The notes below the pieces were generated by a model, which saw only the letters and a list, made by a program, of their open reading frames with translations, made no database searches and had not been told where the DNA came from. The translations under genes and the position numbers were made by a program. Shown one piece after another: positions 32,860 to 42,468 of a stretch of DNA of 64,000 nucleotides (position 1 is its first letter; the number at the start of each line of letters is the position of its first letter). Source of the DNA: JBBDNV01 sp040877415 (GTDB lineage: Bacteria; Planctomycetota; Planctomycetia; Pirellulales; PALSA-1355). The stretch is from the NCBI GenBank assembly GCA_040877415.1, contig JBBDNV010000090.1, positions 41,749-105,748 of the forward strand. Direction: 5' to 3'.

Positions 32860-32997
32860 GATGGTCGGCTTGCGGCCGCGTCGAAAACCACTCGCTCTCG
32901 CGCCGCGTCGGAGGCGGCAGTATTGTAGAATACTTGCGGCCGCCGGCTTTTTTGGACCGCCGGCCCGCCGTTTGGCATTCGAACCGCGAGGCAGATC

Positions 32998-34305
32998 ATG
33001 CTCCATCGATCCGTACTGGCCTTGAGCCTGTTGACAACCGTTTTGCTTGCGACCACACAGGCCGATACGCCCGCCGAGTGGGCAACCCAGCACATGTCCG
33101 AGTTGATCGAAATCTATCGCGATTTTCATCGCAACCCCGAGCTTTCGCTGCGGGAAGAGCAAACGGCCGCGCGGGTGGCGAAGCTCTGGAAAGAAGCCGG
33201 CGTCGACGTGCACACCGACGTCGGCGGCCACGGCGTGGTCGGGCTGATCAAGAACGGCCCGGGGCCCACGCTCATGCTGCGCACCGACCTCGACGCGCTG
33301 CCGGTGGTCGAAAACACCAACCTGGTATACGCCTCGAAAGTGAACGTGAAGAATACTGACGGCACGTCGACCCCAGTCATGCACGCGTGCGGACATGACA
33401 TTCACATGACCAACCTGACCGCCGTGGCCCGCTATCTGACTAGTCACAAGAACCAGTGGTCCGGCACCGTGATGCTCGTGGGCCAGCCGGCCGAGGAACG
33501 CGGCGAAGGAGCGCGGCGCATGATCGACGATGGGCTGTTCACGCGTTTCGTGAAGCCCGACATGGCGCTGGCCCTGCACGTCGACGCCACGCTGGAAACC
33601 GGCAAGGTCGGCTACCGGGCCGGCTATTCGCTGGCCAACGTTGACAGCGTCGACATCACGATGCAGGGCCGCGGCGGCCATGGAGCGGCGCCCGACACGA
33701 CGATCGACCCGATCGTGCAGGCGGCGCAATTGATCATGTCCCTGCAAACGCTGGTCAGCCGCGAGATCGACCCCGTCGACCCCGGCGTGGTGACGGTCGG
33801 CTCAATCCACGGCGGGACGAAGCACAACGTCATTCCCGATTCGTGCCACATGCAACTGACCGTGCGCAGCTTTTCCGACGAGGTGCGCCAGAAGCTGCTC
33901 GAAGGTATCCGCCGCAAGGCGAACGCCGTCGCCGAAGGCGCCGGCGCGCCCAAGCCGACCGTCAAAGTGCTCGAAGAGGAAATGACGCCCGCCTTGTTTA
34001 ACGACGAGAAGCTGGTCGAGCGCTTGGTGCCCGTTTTTCGCAAGGTGCTGGGCGCGGACAACGTCGTAGCCTCGGAACCGTCGATGGGCGGCGAAGATTT
34101 CAGCCGTTACGGCCGCGCGGGCGTGCCCGTCTTTATGTTTCGGCTCGGCTCGGTCGACCACAAGCGGATGGCGGGGCTGAAACGCACCGGCACCCTTCCC
34201 TCGCTCCACTCGGCCGTCTATTATCCCGACGCGGAAGATACCCTGCAAACCGGCGTCACCGCCATGACCGCGGCCGTGCTCGATTTGCTTCCTCCCCAGA
34301 TATGA
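32998..34305 (+). CDS. Secreted M20 amidohydrolase (amino-acid N-acyl hydrolase type)
   Basis: 435 residues with an N-terminal signal peptide (MLHRSVLALSLLTTVLLATT, to about 22). M20D/IAA-amidohydrolase-like family: IYRDFHRNPELSLREEQTA, LRTDLDALPV (metal), VMHACGHDIHM (Cys/His metal ligands), QPAEERGEGA (catalytic Glu) and the dimer-domain His in RGGHGAAPD. The C-terminal metal His lies in LHSAVYYPD. It would cleave N-acyl amino acids or similar amides outside the cytoplasm. GAGG lies 6 nt before the start. The downstream small membrane gene overlaps its stop by 4 bases. Confidence 0.94.
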   Translation: MLHRSVLALSLLTTVLLATTQADTPAEWATQHMSELIEIYRDFHRNPELSLREEQTAARVAKLWKEAGVDVHTDVGGHGVVGLIKNGPGPTLMLRTDLDALPVVENTNLVYASKVNVKNTDGTSTPVMHACGHDIHMTNLTAVARYLTSHKNQWSGTVMLVGQPAEERGEGARRMIDDGLFTRFVKPDMALALHVDATLETGKVGYRAGYSLANVDSVDITMQGRGGHGAAPDTTIDPIVQAAQLIMSLQTLVSREIDPVDPGVVTVGSIHGGTKHNVIPDSCHMQLTVRSFSDEVRQKLLEGIRRKANAVAEGAGAPKPTVKVLEEEMTPALFNDEKLVERLVPVFRKVLGADNVVASEPSMGGEDFSRYGRAGVPVFMFRLGSVDHKRMAGLKRTGTLPSLHSAVYYPDAEDTLQTGVTAMTAAVLDLLPPQI

Positions 34306-34702
34306 AGGCGACCGAAACAAGCACGAAGTGCTCGGCCCGCATTTTTCGCCGCGGCAACCTGCTCTGGCTGGCCGCGTACGCGCTGGTCATGACCGCCGTG
34401 GTCTTGGGCACGTTGCAATTGCGCCGCGTTACCCTACGCACGATGGACGCGCCTGACGCCCGCGCCGATTGGCAAGCCTGGCGCGACGCTCCGCCGAATC
34501 AGCGGACCGATTTGCCGGTGCGCCGTCATCCGCCCTCCAGCGACGAGCCACCGGCGCTGGTTTTGATGCGCGACTACTTCGGGGTGATGATGTCGGCCGC
34601 CCTGGTGTTCGGCTCGCTGCTGTTCGCGATGATCATGTTTTCCGTGCGCGGTGTCCTGTGGCGCGATCGCGAGCACGCACCATCCCCCGGCAAAGCCGGG
34701 GG

Positions 34703-34706
<4 letters not shown>
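34302..34706 (+). CDS. Small two-helix membrane protein, 134 aa
   Basis: Two membrane segments: about 19-40 (NLLWLAAYALVMTAVVLGTL) and about 93-115 (YFGVMMSAALVFGSLLFAMI). Between them lies a polar, proline- and arginine-rich loop of about 50 residues. Its ATG overlaps the stop of the amidohydrolase gene (ATGA), so it is translationally coupled. Its stop overlaps the convergent tyrS stop. The last codons form a perfect GC hairpin CCCCCGGC/GCCGGGGG (about 34684-34703), probably a shared terminator. No family is recognised. Confidence 0.75.
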
Positions 34707-35989
<1,283 letters not shown>

Positions 35990-36014
35990 TGTCCTCTATG
36001 GCCGGCTGCGTGTT

Positions 36015-36307
36015 GAAATAAAGGGGACAGGCACCGAGGGCAACCCGTTTTTGTCGTGAATGGTCGCAATTCCTCGGAGCCAGTCCCCCTTTTTTCAATA
36101 CTCGTCTAGCGGAAATAAAGGGGGCAGGCACCGAGGGCAACCCGTTTTTGTCGTGAATGGTCGCAATTCCTCGGAGCCANNNNNNNNNNNNNNNNNNNNN
36201 NNNNNNNNNNNNNNNNNNNNNNNNNNNNNNNNNNNNNNNNNNNNNNNNNNNNNNNNNNNNNNNNNNNNNNNNNNNNNNNGTCCCCTTTTTTTCAATACTC
36301 GTCTAGC
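36015..36307. repeat. Tandem repeat, 97-bp unit, interrupted by an assembly gap
   Basis: Copy 1 is 36015-36111. Copy 2 starts at 36112 and is cut at 36179. The tail of a last copy is 36280-36307. Each unit holds GGGGACAGGCACCGAGGGCA near its left end and AGTCCCC-TTTTTTCAATACTC near its right, which pair as a hairpin. The unit ends in CGTCTAGCG, which is also the end of ispD (stop at 36303-36305). The array therefore looks like a local duplication of the ispD 3' end and terminator. Confidence 0.85.
36180..36279. other. Assembly gap (100 N)
   Basis: Exactly one hundred N inside the tandem repeat. The round number suggests a placeholder of unknown true length; the copy number of the repeat is unresolved. 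Confidence 0.99.
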
Positions 36308-37043
36308 GCCACATGTCGTCGTTGGCAAACGGATGGCCGGGTCCCGTGAGCTTGGGCTTGGGCAGGGCCCGCAGCGCCTGCTCGGCCAGCCGCAGGTCTT
36401 CGCGCGTGGCGATCTTCAGGTTGATCATCGAGCCGGTCACAACCGTCACCGGGTGACCCAGCCGTTCGACCAGTTGCGCGTCGTCGGTGGCCGCGAAATC
36501 GCCGCGCTTGGCGTGCGCGTCGAGCAGCAATTGGCGGCGAAAGACCTGCGGAGTCTGCGCTTCCCAGAGTCCGCCGCGAGAAATTGTCTCCTCGACCTTG
36601 TGATCGGGCCCGACCCGCTTCAGCGTGCCGCCCACCGGAACGGCAAGGATCGCGGCGCCGGTCCTCTCGGCGGCCTCGAAAACCTTGGAAATCCACTCGT
36701 CGGCCAGGCACGGCCGCGCGGCATCGTGAATGCACACGAAGTCGATGTCCGCCTTCACGCGGGCCAGGGCCTTCGAGACACTTTCGGCCCGTTCGGCGCC
36801 CCCTTCCACGACGTCGATGCCCAGAATCGTGGTGTTGGCCGCAAACTTGAACTGGAAGTACTCCCGGTCGTCAGGCGCAATGACGACGATCAACTGTTTG
36901 ACGTCCGGGCGGTTGACAAATCTCTCGGCCGAGTGCAGCCAGACGGCCTTGTTCGCCAACGGCGCGAACGGCTTCTTGTAGTTCTTGTCGTGAAAGCGGC
37001 TGCTGCGGCCGGCCGCCGTCAAAATGACCGCAAAGGTTGCCAC
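36303..37043 (-). CDS. ispD: 2-C-methyl-D-erythritol 4-phosphate cytidylyltransferase
   Basis: 246 residues. It makes CDP-ME from MEP and CTP in the non-mevalonate isoprenoid pathway. Motifs: VILTAAGRSSRFHDKNYKKP (the AAGxxxR...K nucleotide loop), VVEGGAERAESVSKAL (GGxxRxxSV), CIHDAARPCL (HDAARP) and ISRGGLWEAQTPQVFR, then FAATDDAQLVE and the C-terminal NLKIATREDL. All family marks are present. The stop codon lies inside the last copy of the tandem repeat. Orientation matches the acyl-CoA dehydrogenase gene upstream (165 bases between). Confidence 0.95.
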   Translation of the reverse strand: MATFAVILTAAGRSSRFHDKNYKKPFAPLANKAVWLHSAERFVNRPDVKQLIVVIAPDDREYFQFKFAANTTILGIDVVEGGAERAESVSKALARVKADIDFVCIHDAARPCLADEWISKVFEAAERTGAAILAVPVGGTLKRVGPDHKVEETISRGGLWEAQTPQVFRRQLLLDAHAKRGDFAATDDAQLVERLGHPVTVVTGSMINLKIATREDLRLAEQALRALPKPKLTGPGHPFANDDMWR

Positions 37044-37208
37044 CTGATGTCATCCTCGCCTGCGCCTTTGACCCTCCCGTCGGTCATTGTCCGGTTTCGC
37101 TGCGGGGCGTCAAGTTCGCGCGCGATCCCACGCCGATGAGAACGGGGTTGCAAGTCGAGCGACGTGCACCCCCGTGTGTCGTTTCGAAGTCGCGCGAATG
37201 ACGTACGC

Positions 37209-39155
37209 CTACGAGTTGTCGTACTGCATCATGATCTCGCCCGCATAGAGGCCGGCAATCGACTTGAAGCCGCCATCGACGATCGCCGCGCCGAGCTTTG
37301 TGACCGCCCGGAAGTAGCGATCCGAGGGGCGCTGGCCGGTGATCTTGCGGGTGAGATCCTGGCAGAAGATGTCGGCGGCCTGGTGCACGACTTCGTCTTT
37401 TTGCCGCGCGGCATAGAGCGATGTGCAGAGGATCGTCACGGCGTCTTGCAGCCGCTGCGACAGTTCCGACATGCGGCACTGCCGGTCGGCCAGACCCAAC
37501 TGGTGCTTGCTCATGGTGCCGGAGATTTCGCGCGGCGACCGCTGCAGGAACGACGCGGCGAAATCGGCGTGCCGGCGGAGACTTTCCGGCATGGCGGGCA
37601 GCTTGGGGCGCGGCTTGGGACGCAAACGCTCGGCGGCCATCCACTTGGCATACGGGGCGAACGCGCCCTTGAGCTTCCACAGGTGGGCCGGATTGGCCAG
37701 GTTCGGCTTTTTGATTCCCGCGGCCTGCAGGGCCTTGCCGATCGGTTCGAAGAACGCGACGCCGTGGTTCTTCACCAGCGACTTGAAGAAGGCCATCGAG
37801 AGCATTTCGCCTTCGCCCTCGTAGATGCAGGGGGCCAGGTACTCGTGTACGTTGTCGCCAAAGATGTGGCCGTGCAGGAAGGAGCGGCCGCCGTGCGTCT
37901 TCATCAACAGCTCGATGGCGGCTTCCTTTTGGGCCTCGCTGGCAAAGATCTTGGCCACGACGCATTCGATTTCGCCACGGTAGCCTTCGTCGATCAGGCT
38001 GCCGCCCCACTGCACCAGCGCGTCGCAAGCAATCACCAGACCGGCCAATCGACCCAGCCGCCGCTCGACCAGCTCGCGCGTCGAAATCGCCGCGCCGTAA
38101 GTTTTGCGATACCTGGCCCAGGGAATCATGCTGGCCATCATCAGCCGCATCGTGCCGGCCGCGTTGGCGCACAGCGCAATCCGCCCCAGGTTCAGCCCAT
38201 GATAGGCGATCGTCAAGCCGTCACCCCGCTCGGGCGTCAGCAGGTTTTCGGCCGGCACGCGCAGGTTGTTGAAGATGATGCCCTGGTTGTACGTGTGCTT
38301 TAGCGCCCACAATCCGTATCTGCGCAGCTTAAATTGCTCGTTCTCCTCGTTGGGCAGATCGACAATCAGCACCGCCGGCCTGTTGTTGATCAAGCACACC
38401 AGGCCGATCGTCCGGCCGGGCACGACGTTGGTGATAAACAACTTCTCGCCGTTGACGACGTAGTGGTTGCCGTCTTTTTCGGCCCGGGTGCGAAGCGCCG
38501 TCAGGTCGGAACCGGCACACGGCTCGGTCAGCGCGAAGCCGCTGAGCCGTTTGCCGCTGGCCAGATCGGGCAGGAATTTCTGCTTCTGCTCGGGGCTGCC
38601 GAACGTGCGCACCGGGTCGACCGCGCCGATGCAGCCGTGCACCGAAGCCAAACCGGCCACGGTCGGCTCGACGATGGCCATTTGCGTCAGGAAGGCCGCG
38701 AAGGGAGCAAACGGAGAGCCCGACCCGCCGTATTCCTTCGAAACCAACAGTCCCCAGTAGCCGACTTCGGCCAACTCATCGAGCACCCGCTGGGGCACCT
38801 TGCTATTCTCGTCGTGGTTGGTGCCCCCTCGCACGTGCTTGCGCATCAACTCGATCGAATCGTTCATCACGCGCTGGACGTCGGGCGGAGTCGGCGCCTG
38901 TTTGCTTTCGAACAGCTCGACCGGCAGTTCGCGGTCCCAGACGGCCCGGTGCACGGGGCTGTTGATCGTCTGATAACGTTTTGCAAACATCTGCTCGACC
39001 TGGTCGTCGGCTTTGTCGACGGCTCCCATGCGGCGCGCTTCGTCTTCCGATTTGCCGCCCAGTTTGAGTGCCGTCTCGGCAAACGACGCCTTGTTGTCCA
39101 GGTCCTGATCGAGAGGGGCTTCCGAGTGCCGCTCGGCTTGAGTTTGCGGATTCAT
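37209..39155 (-). CDS. Acyl-CoA dehydrogenase
   Basis: 648 residues. Flavoprotein that introduces the first double bond in beta-oxidation. The N-terminal and middle domains carry LTEPCAGSDLTALRT (FAD/substrate contact) and VNGEKLFITNVVPGRT. The C-terminal helical domain has IACDALVQWGGSLIDEGYRG with AKIFASEAQKEAAIELLMKTH and GGRSFLHGHIFGD. The catalytic Glu is likely in CIYEGEGEML. An extra C-terminal region (about 490-648) makes it longer than the usual 380-400 residues, like the large FadE/VLCAD group. It is last of the four-gene beta-oxidation block. Confidence 0.93.
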   Translation of the reverse strand: MNPQTQAERHSEAPLDQDLDNKASFAETALKLGGKSEDEARRMGAVDKADDQVEQMFAKRYQTINSPVHRAVWDRELPVELFESKQAPTPPDVQRVMNDSIELMRKHVRGGTNHDENSKVPQRVLDELAEVGYWGLLVSKEYGGSGSPFAPFAAFLTQMAIVEPTVAGLASVHGCIGAVDPVRTFGSPEQKQKFLPDLASGKRLSGFALTEPCAGSDLTALRTRAEKDGNHYVVNGEKLFITNVVPGRTIGLVCLINNRPAVLIVDLPNEENEQFKLRRYGLWALKHTYNQGIIFNNLRVPAENLLTPERGDGLTIAYHGLNLGRIALCANAAGTMRLMMASMIPWARYRKTYGAAISTRELVERRLGRLAGLVIACDALVQWGGSLIDEGYRGEIECVVAKIFASEAQKEAAIELLMKTHGGRSFLHGHIFGDNVHEYLAPCIYEGEGEMLSMAFFKSLVKNHGVAFFEPIGKALQAAGIKKPNLANPAHLWKLKGAFAPYAKWMAAERLRPKPRPKLPAMPESLRRHADFAASFLQRSPREISGTMSKHQLGLADRQCRMSELSQRLQDAVTILCTSLYAARQKDEVVHQAADIFCQDLTRKITGQRPSDRYFRAVTKLGAAIVDGGFKSIAGLYAGEIMMQYDNS

Positions 39156-39279
39156 GGGTGACTCGCGTGAATGAAAAAGGGGCGTGATCGACGCCTCGGT
39201 TATACACTACCTTCCGAACGGTCGGTAGATATTATTCTACCAAAAATCGGGTGACCCAACCTGGGTTTTCCAACTCCAC

Positions 39280-40950
39280 CTATTCTTCGTACATTGCCGC
39301 TATTTCCGCCGCGAAGTTCTGGAGCACCACCTCGCGCTTCAGGCTCAATTTGAACGTCAATTCGCCGCTTTCGGGCGTAAAACCGCGGGAAAGCAGGGTG
39401 AACTTCTGCACCTGTTCGGCGTGCGACACGTCGGCCAGCCGCCGTTTGATCGCATCCTCGTAAAGGGCCTTTACGTCCGGGTGAGCCAGCGCCTGGGCCG
39501 GCGTCATGACCGGAATCCTCCGTTTGATGATTTCCGCCCTGAGCACGTCGGGGTCGGGCACAATCAGGGCCGTCAGGTAATTCTTCGCGTCGCCCACGAC
39601 GACGGCCTGCAAAATCAGCGGGTCTTCGGTCAACAGCCCTTCCAGATAGCTGGGGGCGATATTCTTGCCGCCGGCCGTAACGATCAGTTCCTTCTTCCGT
39701 CCTGTGATTCTCAAGAATCCGTCCTCCAGCACACCGAGGTCGCCGGTGTGCAGCCAGCCGTCGCGAATCGTGGCGGCCGTGTCCTCGGGCATGTTCCAAT
39801 ATCCGACCATCACGTGCGGACCGCGGGTCAAGATCTCGCCGTCCTCGGCGATTTTCACTTCCACGCCCTGGATCGGTTTGCCGACGGTGCCGACGCGGTG
39901 TTCCTCGTGCGTGCCCGTGCTGATGACGGGCGAGGTTTCCGTGAGCCCGTAGCCTTGCACGAGCACGATGCCGTTTTTAATCCAGTACTCGTTGACGTGG
40001 TCCGCCAACGCGGCGCCGCCGGCGCAACAGAGTCTCATGCGTCCGCCCAACAGGGCCTGGAGGGCTCCCGGCTTGTCGGCCACTCCTTTTTCCTGCAAGG
40101 TGCGCATCACCTTGTCGAAAAAGTACGGCACGCCGTTGAGGAAATGCGGCTTGATGGCCTGGCAGTCGGGAATGATCGTGTCGCGGCTGGCCGAAAGCGC
40201 CAATTCTCCGCCGGCGCAAATCCACACGTAATAGTCGGCCGTGCGGGCAAAAATATGCGACAGCGGCAGCCAACTGAGCCGCACGTCGCCGGGCTCGACG
40301 GTGAACGCGGCCTTCATCGCGTGGCAATTCGAGGTCAGATTGCGGTGGCAAAGCATCACGCCCTTGGGTTCGCCCGTGGTGCCCGAGGTGTAAAGAATCG
40401 TCACCAGGTCCGAGGGCTGCGTTTTTTCAAGCGCTTCCGCTTCGAGCTTTTTGCCGTCGGCCTCGCTGGCCTCGGCCACGAACTTGGAAAGCTGTTCGAT
40501 CGGCTTTCCGCCGATTTCTTCGGTGCAGGGATCGAACGACACGTACTGGATGTCCTTGGAAAGCTGCCCCGCGACAGCCACCAGTTTTTTCGCTTGCTCG
40601 GGCCCGGAGACCACGACCAGCTTGGCGCCGCTGTTGCCTATTTGCCAGGCGATTTGCGGGCCGGTCAGGATGGAGTGCACGGCTACGTGGATGCCGCGGG
40701 CCAGGTGGATCGCCAGATCGAGGATGATCCATTCGTAACGGTTTTCCGACGCCTGGATGACTCGATCGCCCGGTTTGACGCCGAGTTTCACAAGCGCCGC
40801 CGCGGTGCGCCGCGCCTGCGAGGCCACCTCATTCCAGGAGAGCGCGGTAAAGCTCTCGCCTTTACGGAAATGCAGCGCGGGCCTGTCGCCGTCGGCGGCC
40901 ACGCGGCGGCAAAACATCGAAACGATCGTATCTTTCGTCTCGTCGTGCAT
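39280..40950 (-). CDS. Long-chain acyl-CoA synthetase (AMP-forming)
   Basis: 556 residues. It activates fatty acids to acyl-CoA through an acyl-AMP. Motifs: TILYTSGTTGEPKGVMLCH (P-loop of the adenylate-forming family), YGLTETSPVIS (A5), DGWLHTGDLGVLEDGFLRIT (A7) and GRKKELIVTAGGKNIAP (A8, K-loop). Overall form is the FadD/FAA1-like branch with a long C-terminal part. Same strand as the dehydrogenase (124 bases upstream of it) and the thiolase gene, so it supplies substrate to that block. Confidence 0.94.
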   Translation of the reverse strand: MHDETKDTIVSMFCRRVAADGDRPALHFRKGESFTALSWNEVASQARRTAAALVKLGVKPGDRVIQASENRYEWIILDLAIHLARGIHVAVHSILTGPQIAWQIGNSGAKLVVVSGPEQAKKLVAVAGQLSKDIQYVSFDPCTEEIGGKPIEQLSKFVAEASEADGKKLEAEALEKTQPSDLVTILYTSGTTGEPKGVMLCHRNLTSNCHAMKAAFTVEPGDVRLSWLPLSHIFARTADYYVWICAGGELALSASRDTIIPDCQAIKPHFLNGVPYFFDKVMRTLQEKGVADKPGALQALLGGRMRLCCAGGAALADHVNEYWIKNGIVLVQGYGLTETSPVISTGTHEEHRVGTVGKPIQGVEVKIAEDGEILTRGPHVMVGYWNMPEDTAATIRDGWLHTGDLGVLEDGFLRITGRKKELIVTAGGKNIAPSYLEGLLTEDPLILQAVVVGDAKNYLTALIVPDPDVLRAEIIKRRIPVMTPAQALAHPDVKALYEDAIKRRLADVSHAEQVQKFTLLSRGFTPESGELTFKLSLKREVVLQNFAAEIAAMYEE

Positions 40951-41150
40951 GGCGATTCCCTAGCGTGAAAGGTGAAGCGCGTGAGAATTCGGCGGCAGAC
41001 GTGGGGGGTACCCGCCGCTAATCAGGATAACACCTGAAAACGCGGATTGGTAGCGCGGCGGGGACAACCGGGCGGCGATTTTTAGCCCGGCTGTGCAAAG
41101 CTGCAAGCGGGTGGTAAGAGCCGCTTGCATCGGGGGCTTCGACAATGCTC

Positions 41151-42308
41151 TTAAACCCGCTCGAAAATCGTGGCGATGCCCTGCCCCACGCCGATGCACA
41201 TCGTGGCCAGGCCGAGCGTTGCGCCGCGGTCGATCATATTATTGACAAGCGTCGTCGTAATTCGCGCTCCGCTGGCCCCCAAGGGATGTCCGATTGCCAC
41301 TGCCCCGCCGCGGAGGTTGATTTTTTCCAGGTCCATTTTCAACATCCGGATGCAGGCGATCGCCTGGGCGGCGAAGGCTTCGTTCAATTCGATGACGTCG
41401 ATGTCCGCAAGCTTAAGTCCGGCACGCAGGAGGGCCTTTTTCACGGCCGGCACCGGCCCGGTGCCCATCACGGCCGGATCGACGCCGACGACCGCCGTCG
41501 CCACCACCCGCACCAGCGGCTTCAGGCCCAGCGACCGAGCCTTTTCTTCCGACATCACCAAGAGCGCCGCCGCGCCGTCGTTCAAGGGCGAGCTGTTGCC
41601 GGCCGTCACCGTGCCCATGCCGGGCATGAAGGCCGGTTTCAAAGCGCCTAGAGTTTCCAGGCTGGCGTCAGCGCGCACGCACTGGTCGAAATCGACCAGG
41701 ATCCGCTCGCCCGCTTCGTCGCGGCCGTAAACGGGGATCATCTCGCGCTGGAACTCCCCTTTGGCCTGCGCGGCGGCAGCCAGCCGATGGCTGCGCAGCG
41801 CGAACTGATCCTGCTCCTCGCGCGATATGCCCTGCGTCTGGGCCAGGAATTCGGCGGTCACTCCCATCGCCAGCGCGCCCTTGGAGGTGCGATGAAACAG
41901 CTTGGGATTCAAGTCGACGCCGGCGTCCATGGGAATGTGCTGCATGTGTTCCAGCCCGCCGACGATTTGCACGTCTTCGAAGCCGGCCATGATGGCGTGC
42001 GACGCCTGGTTGATCGCTTGCAGGCTCGATCCGCACAGGCGATTCACGGTCGTTCCGCCGGTTTGGGTGGCCAGTCCGGCCATCAGCCCGACGACGCGGG
42101 CCGTATTGAGCCCCTGTTCGCCCTGTTGCTGCGTGTTGCCCAGCACAACGTCTTCGATCTCTTCGGTATCGATTCCGGTCCGCTCGACCACGGCCCGCAC
42201 CACCTCGACGGCCAGATCGTCGGAGCGGACCTCGCGGAAGACTCCCTTGTCCTTATGTGCCCGGCCAATCGGCGTACGAACGCAATCGACGATCACGGCG
42301 CGTTTCAT
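41151..42308 (-). CDS. fadA: Acetyl-CoA acyltransferase (thiolase)
   Basis: 385 residues. It cleaves 3-ketoacyl-CoA at the end of each beta-oxidation turn. Active Cys in NRLCGSSLQAINQ (near residue 90), second set in the middle (NSSPLNDGAAALLVM), the His motif AIGHPLGASGARI and the Cys in TMCIGVGQG near the C-terminus, all typical. Length normal for thiolase I. Gene order next to fadB suggests it is FadA, the beta subunit of the complex with FadB (42469-44613). A long hairpin element (42393-42453) separates them. Confidence 0.95.
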   Translation of the reverse strand: MKRAVIVDCVRTPIGRAHKDKGVFREVRSDDLAVEVVRAVVERTGIDTEEIEDVVLGNTQQQGEQGLNTARVVGLMAGLATQTGGTTVNRLCGSSLQAINQASHAIMAGFEDVQIVGGLEHMQHIPMDAGVDLNPKLFHRTSKGALAMGVTAEFLAQTQGISREEQDQFALRSHRLAAAAQAKGEFQREMIPVYGRDEAGERILVDFDQCVRADASLETLGALKPAFMPGMGTVTAGNSSPLNDGAAALLVMSEEKARSLGLKPLVRVVATAVVGVDPAVMGTGPVPAVKKALLRAGLKLADIDVIELNEAFAAQAIACIRMLKMDLEKINLRGGAVAIGHPLGASGARITTTLVNNMIDRGATLGLATMCIGVGQGIATIFERV

Positions 42309-42392
42309 CGAGCCACCTCGCGGTTAAGAGACTGCCCGACGCGCGCGGCGGCACGTCGCGGCTCACTTGAATTCTATGCGGCCATACCAGCC

Positions 42393-42453
42393 CGAAGCGC
42401 GAGCGAGGGGAATTAAGCGCCGGTCACGCTTCAGTTCCCTCGCTCGCGCTTCG
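42393..42453. repeat. Dispersed hairpin element, copy B (perfect 17-bp stem)
   Basis: CGAAGCGCGAGCGAGGG (42393-42409) pairs perfectly with CCCTCGCTCGCGCTTCG (42437-42453). It shares the AGCCCGAAG...GAGGG design with 32126-32191. It lies between fadB and the thiolase gene and could act as an intra-operon attenuator or RNA-stabilising hairpin. Confidence 0.85.
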
Positions 42454-42468
42454 CCTTAGTAGTGTCAA

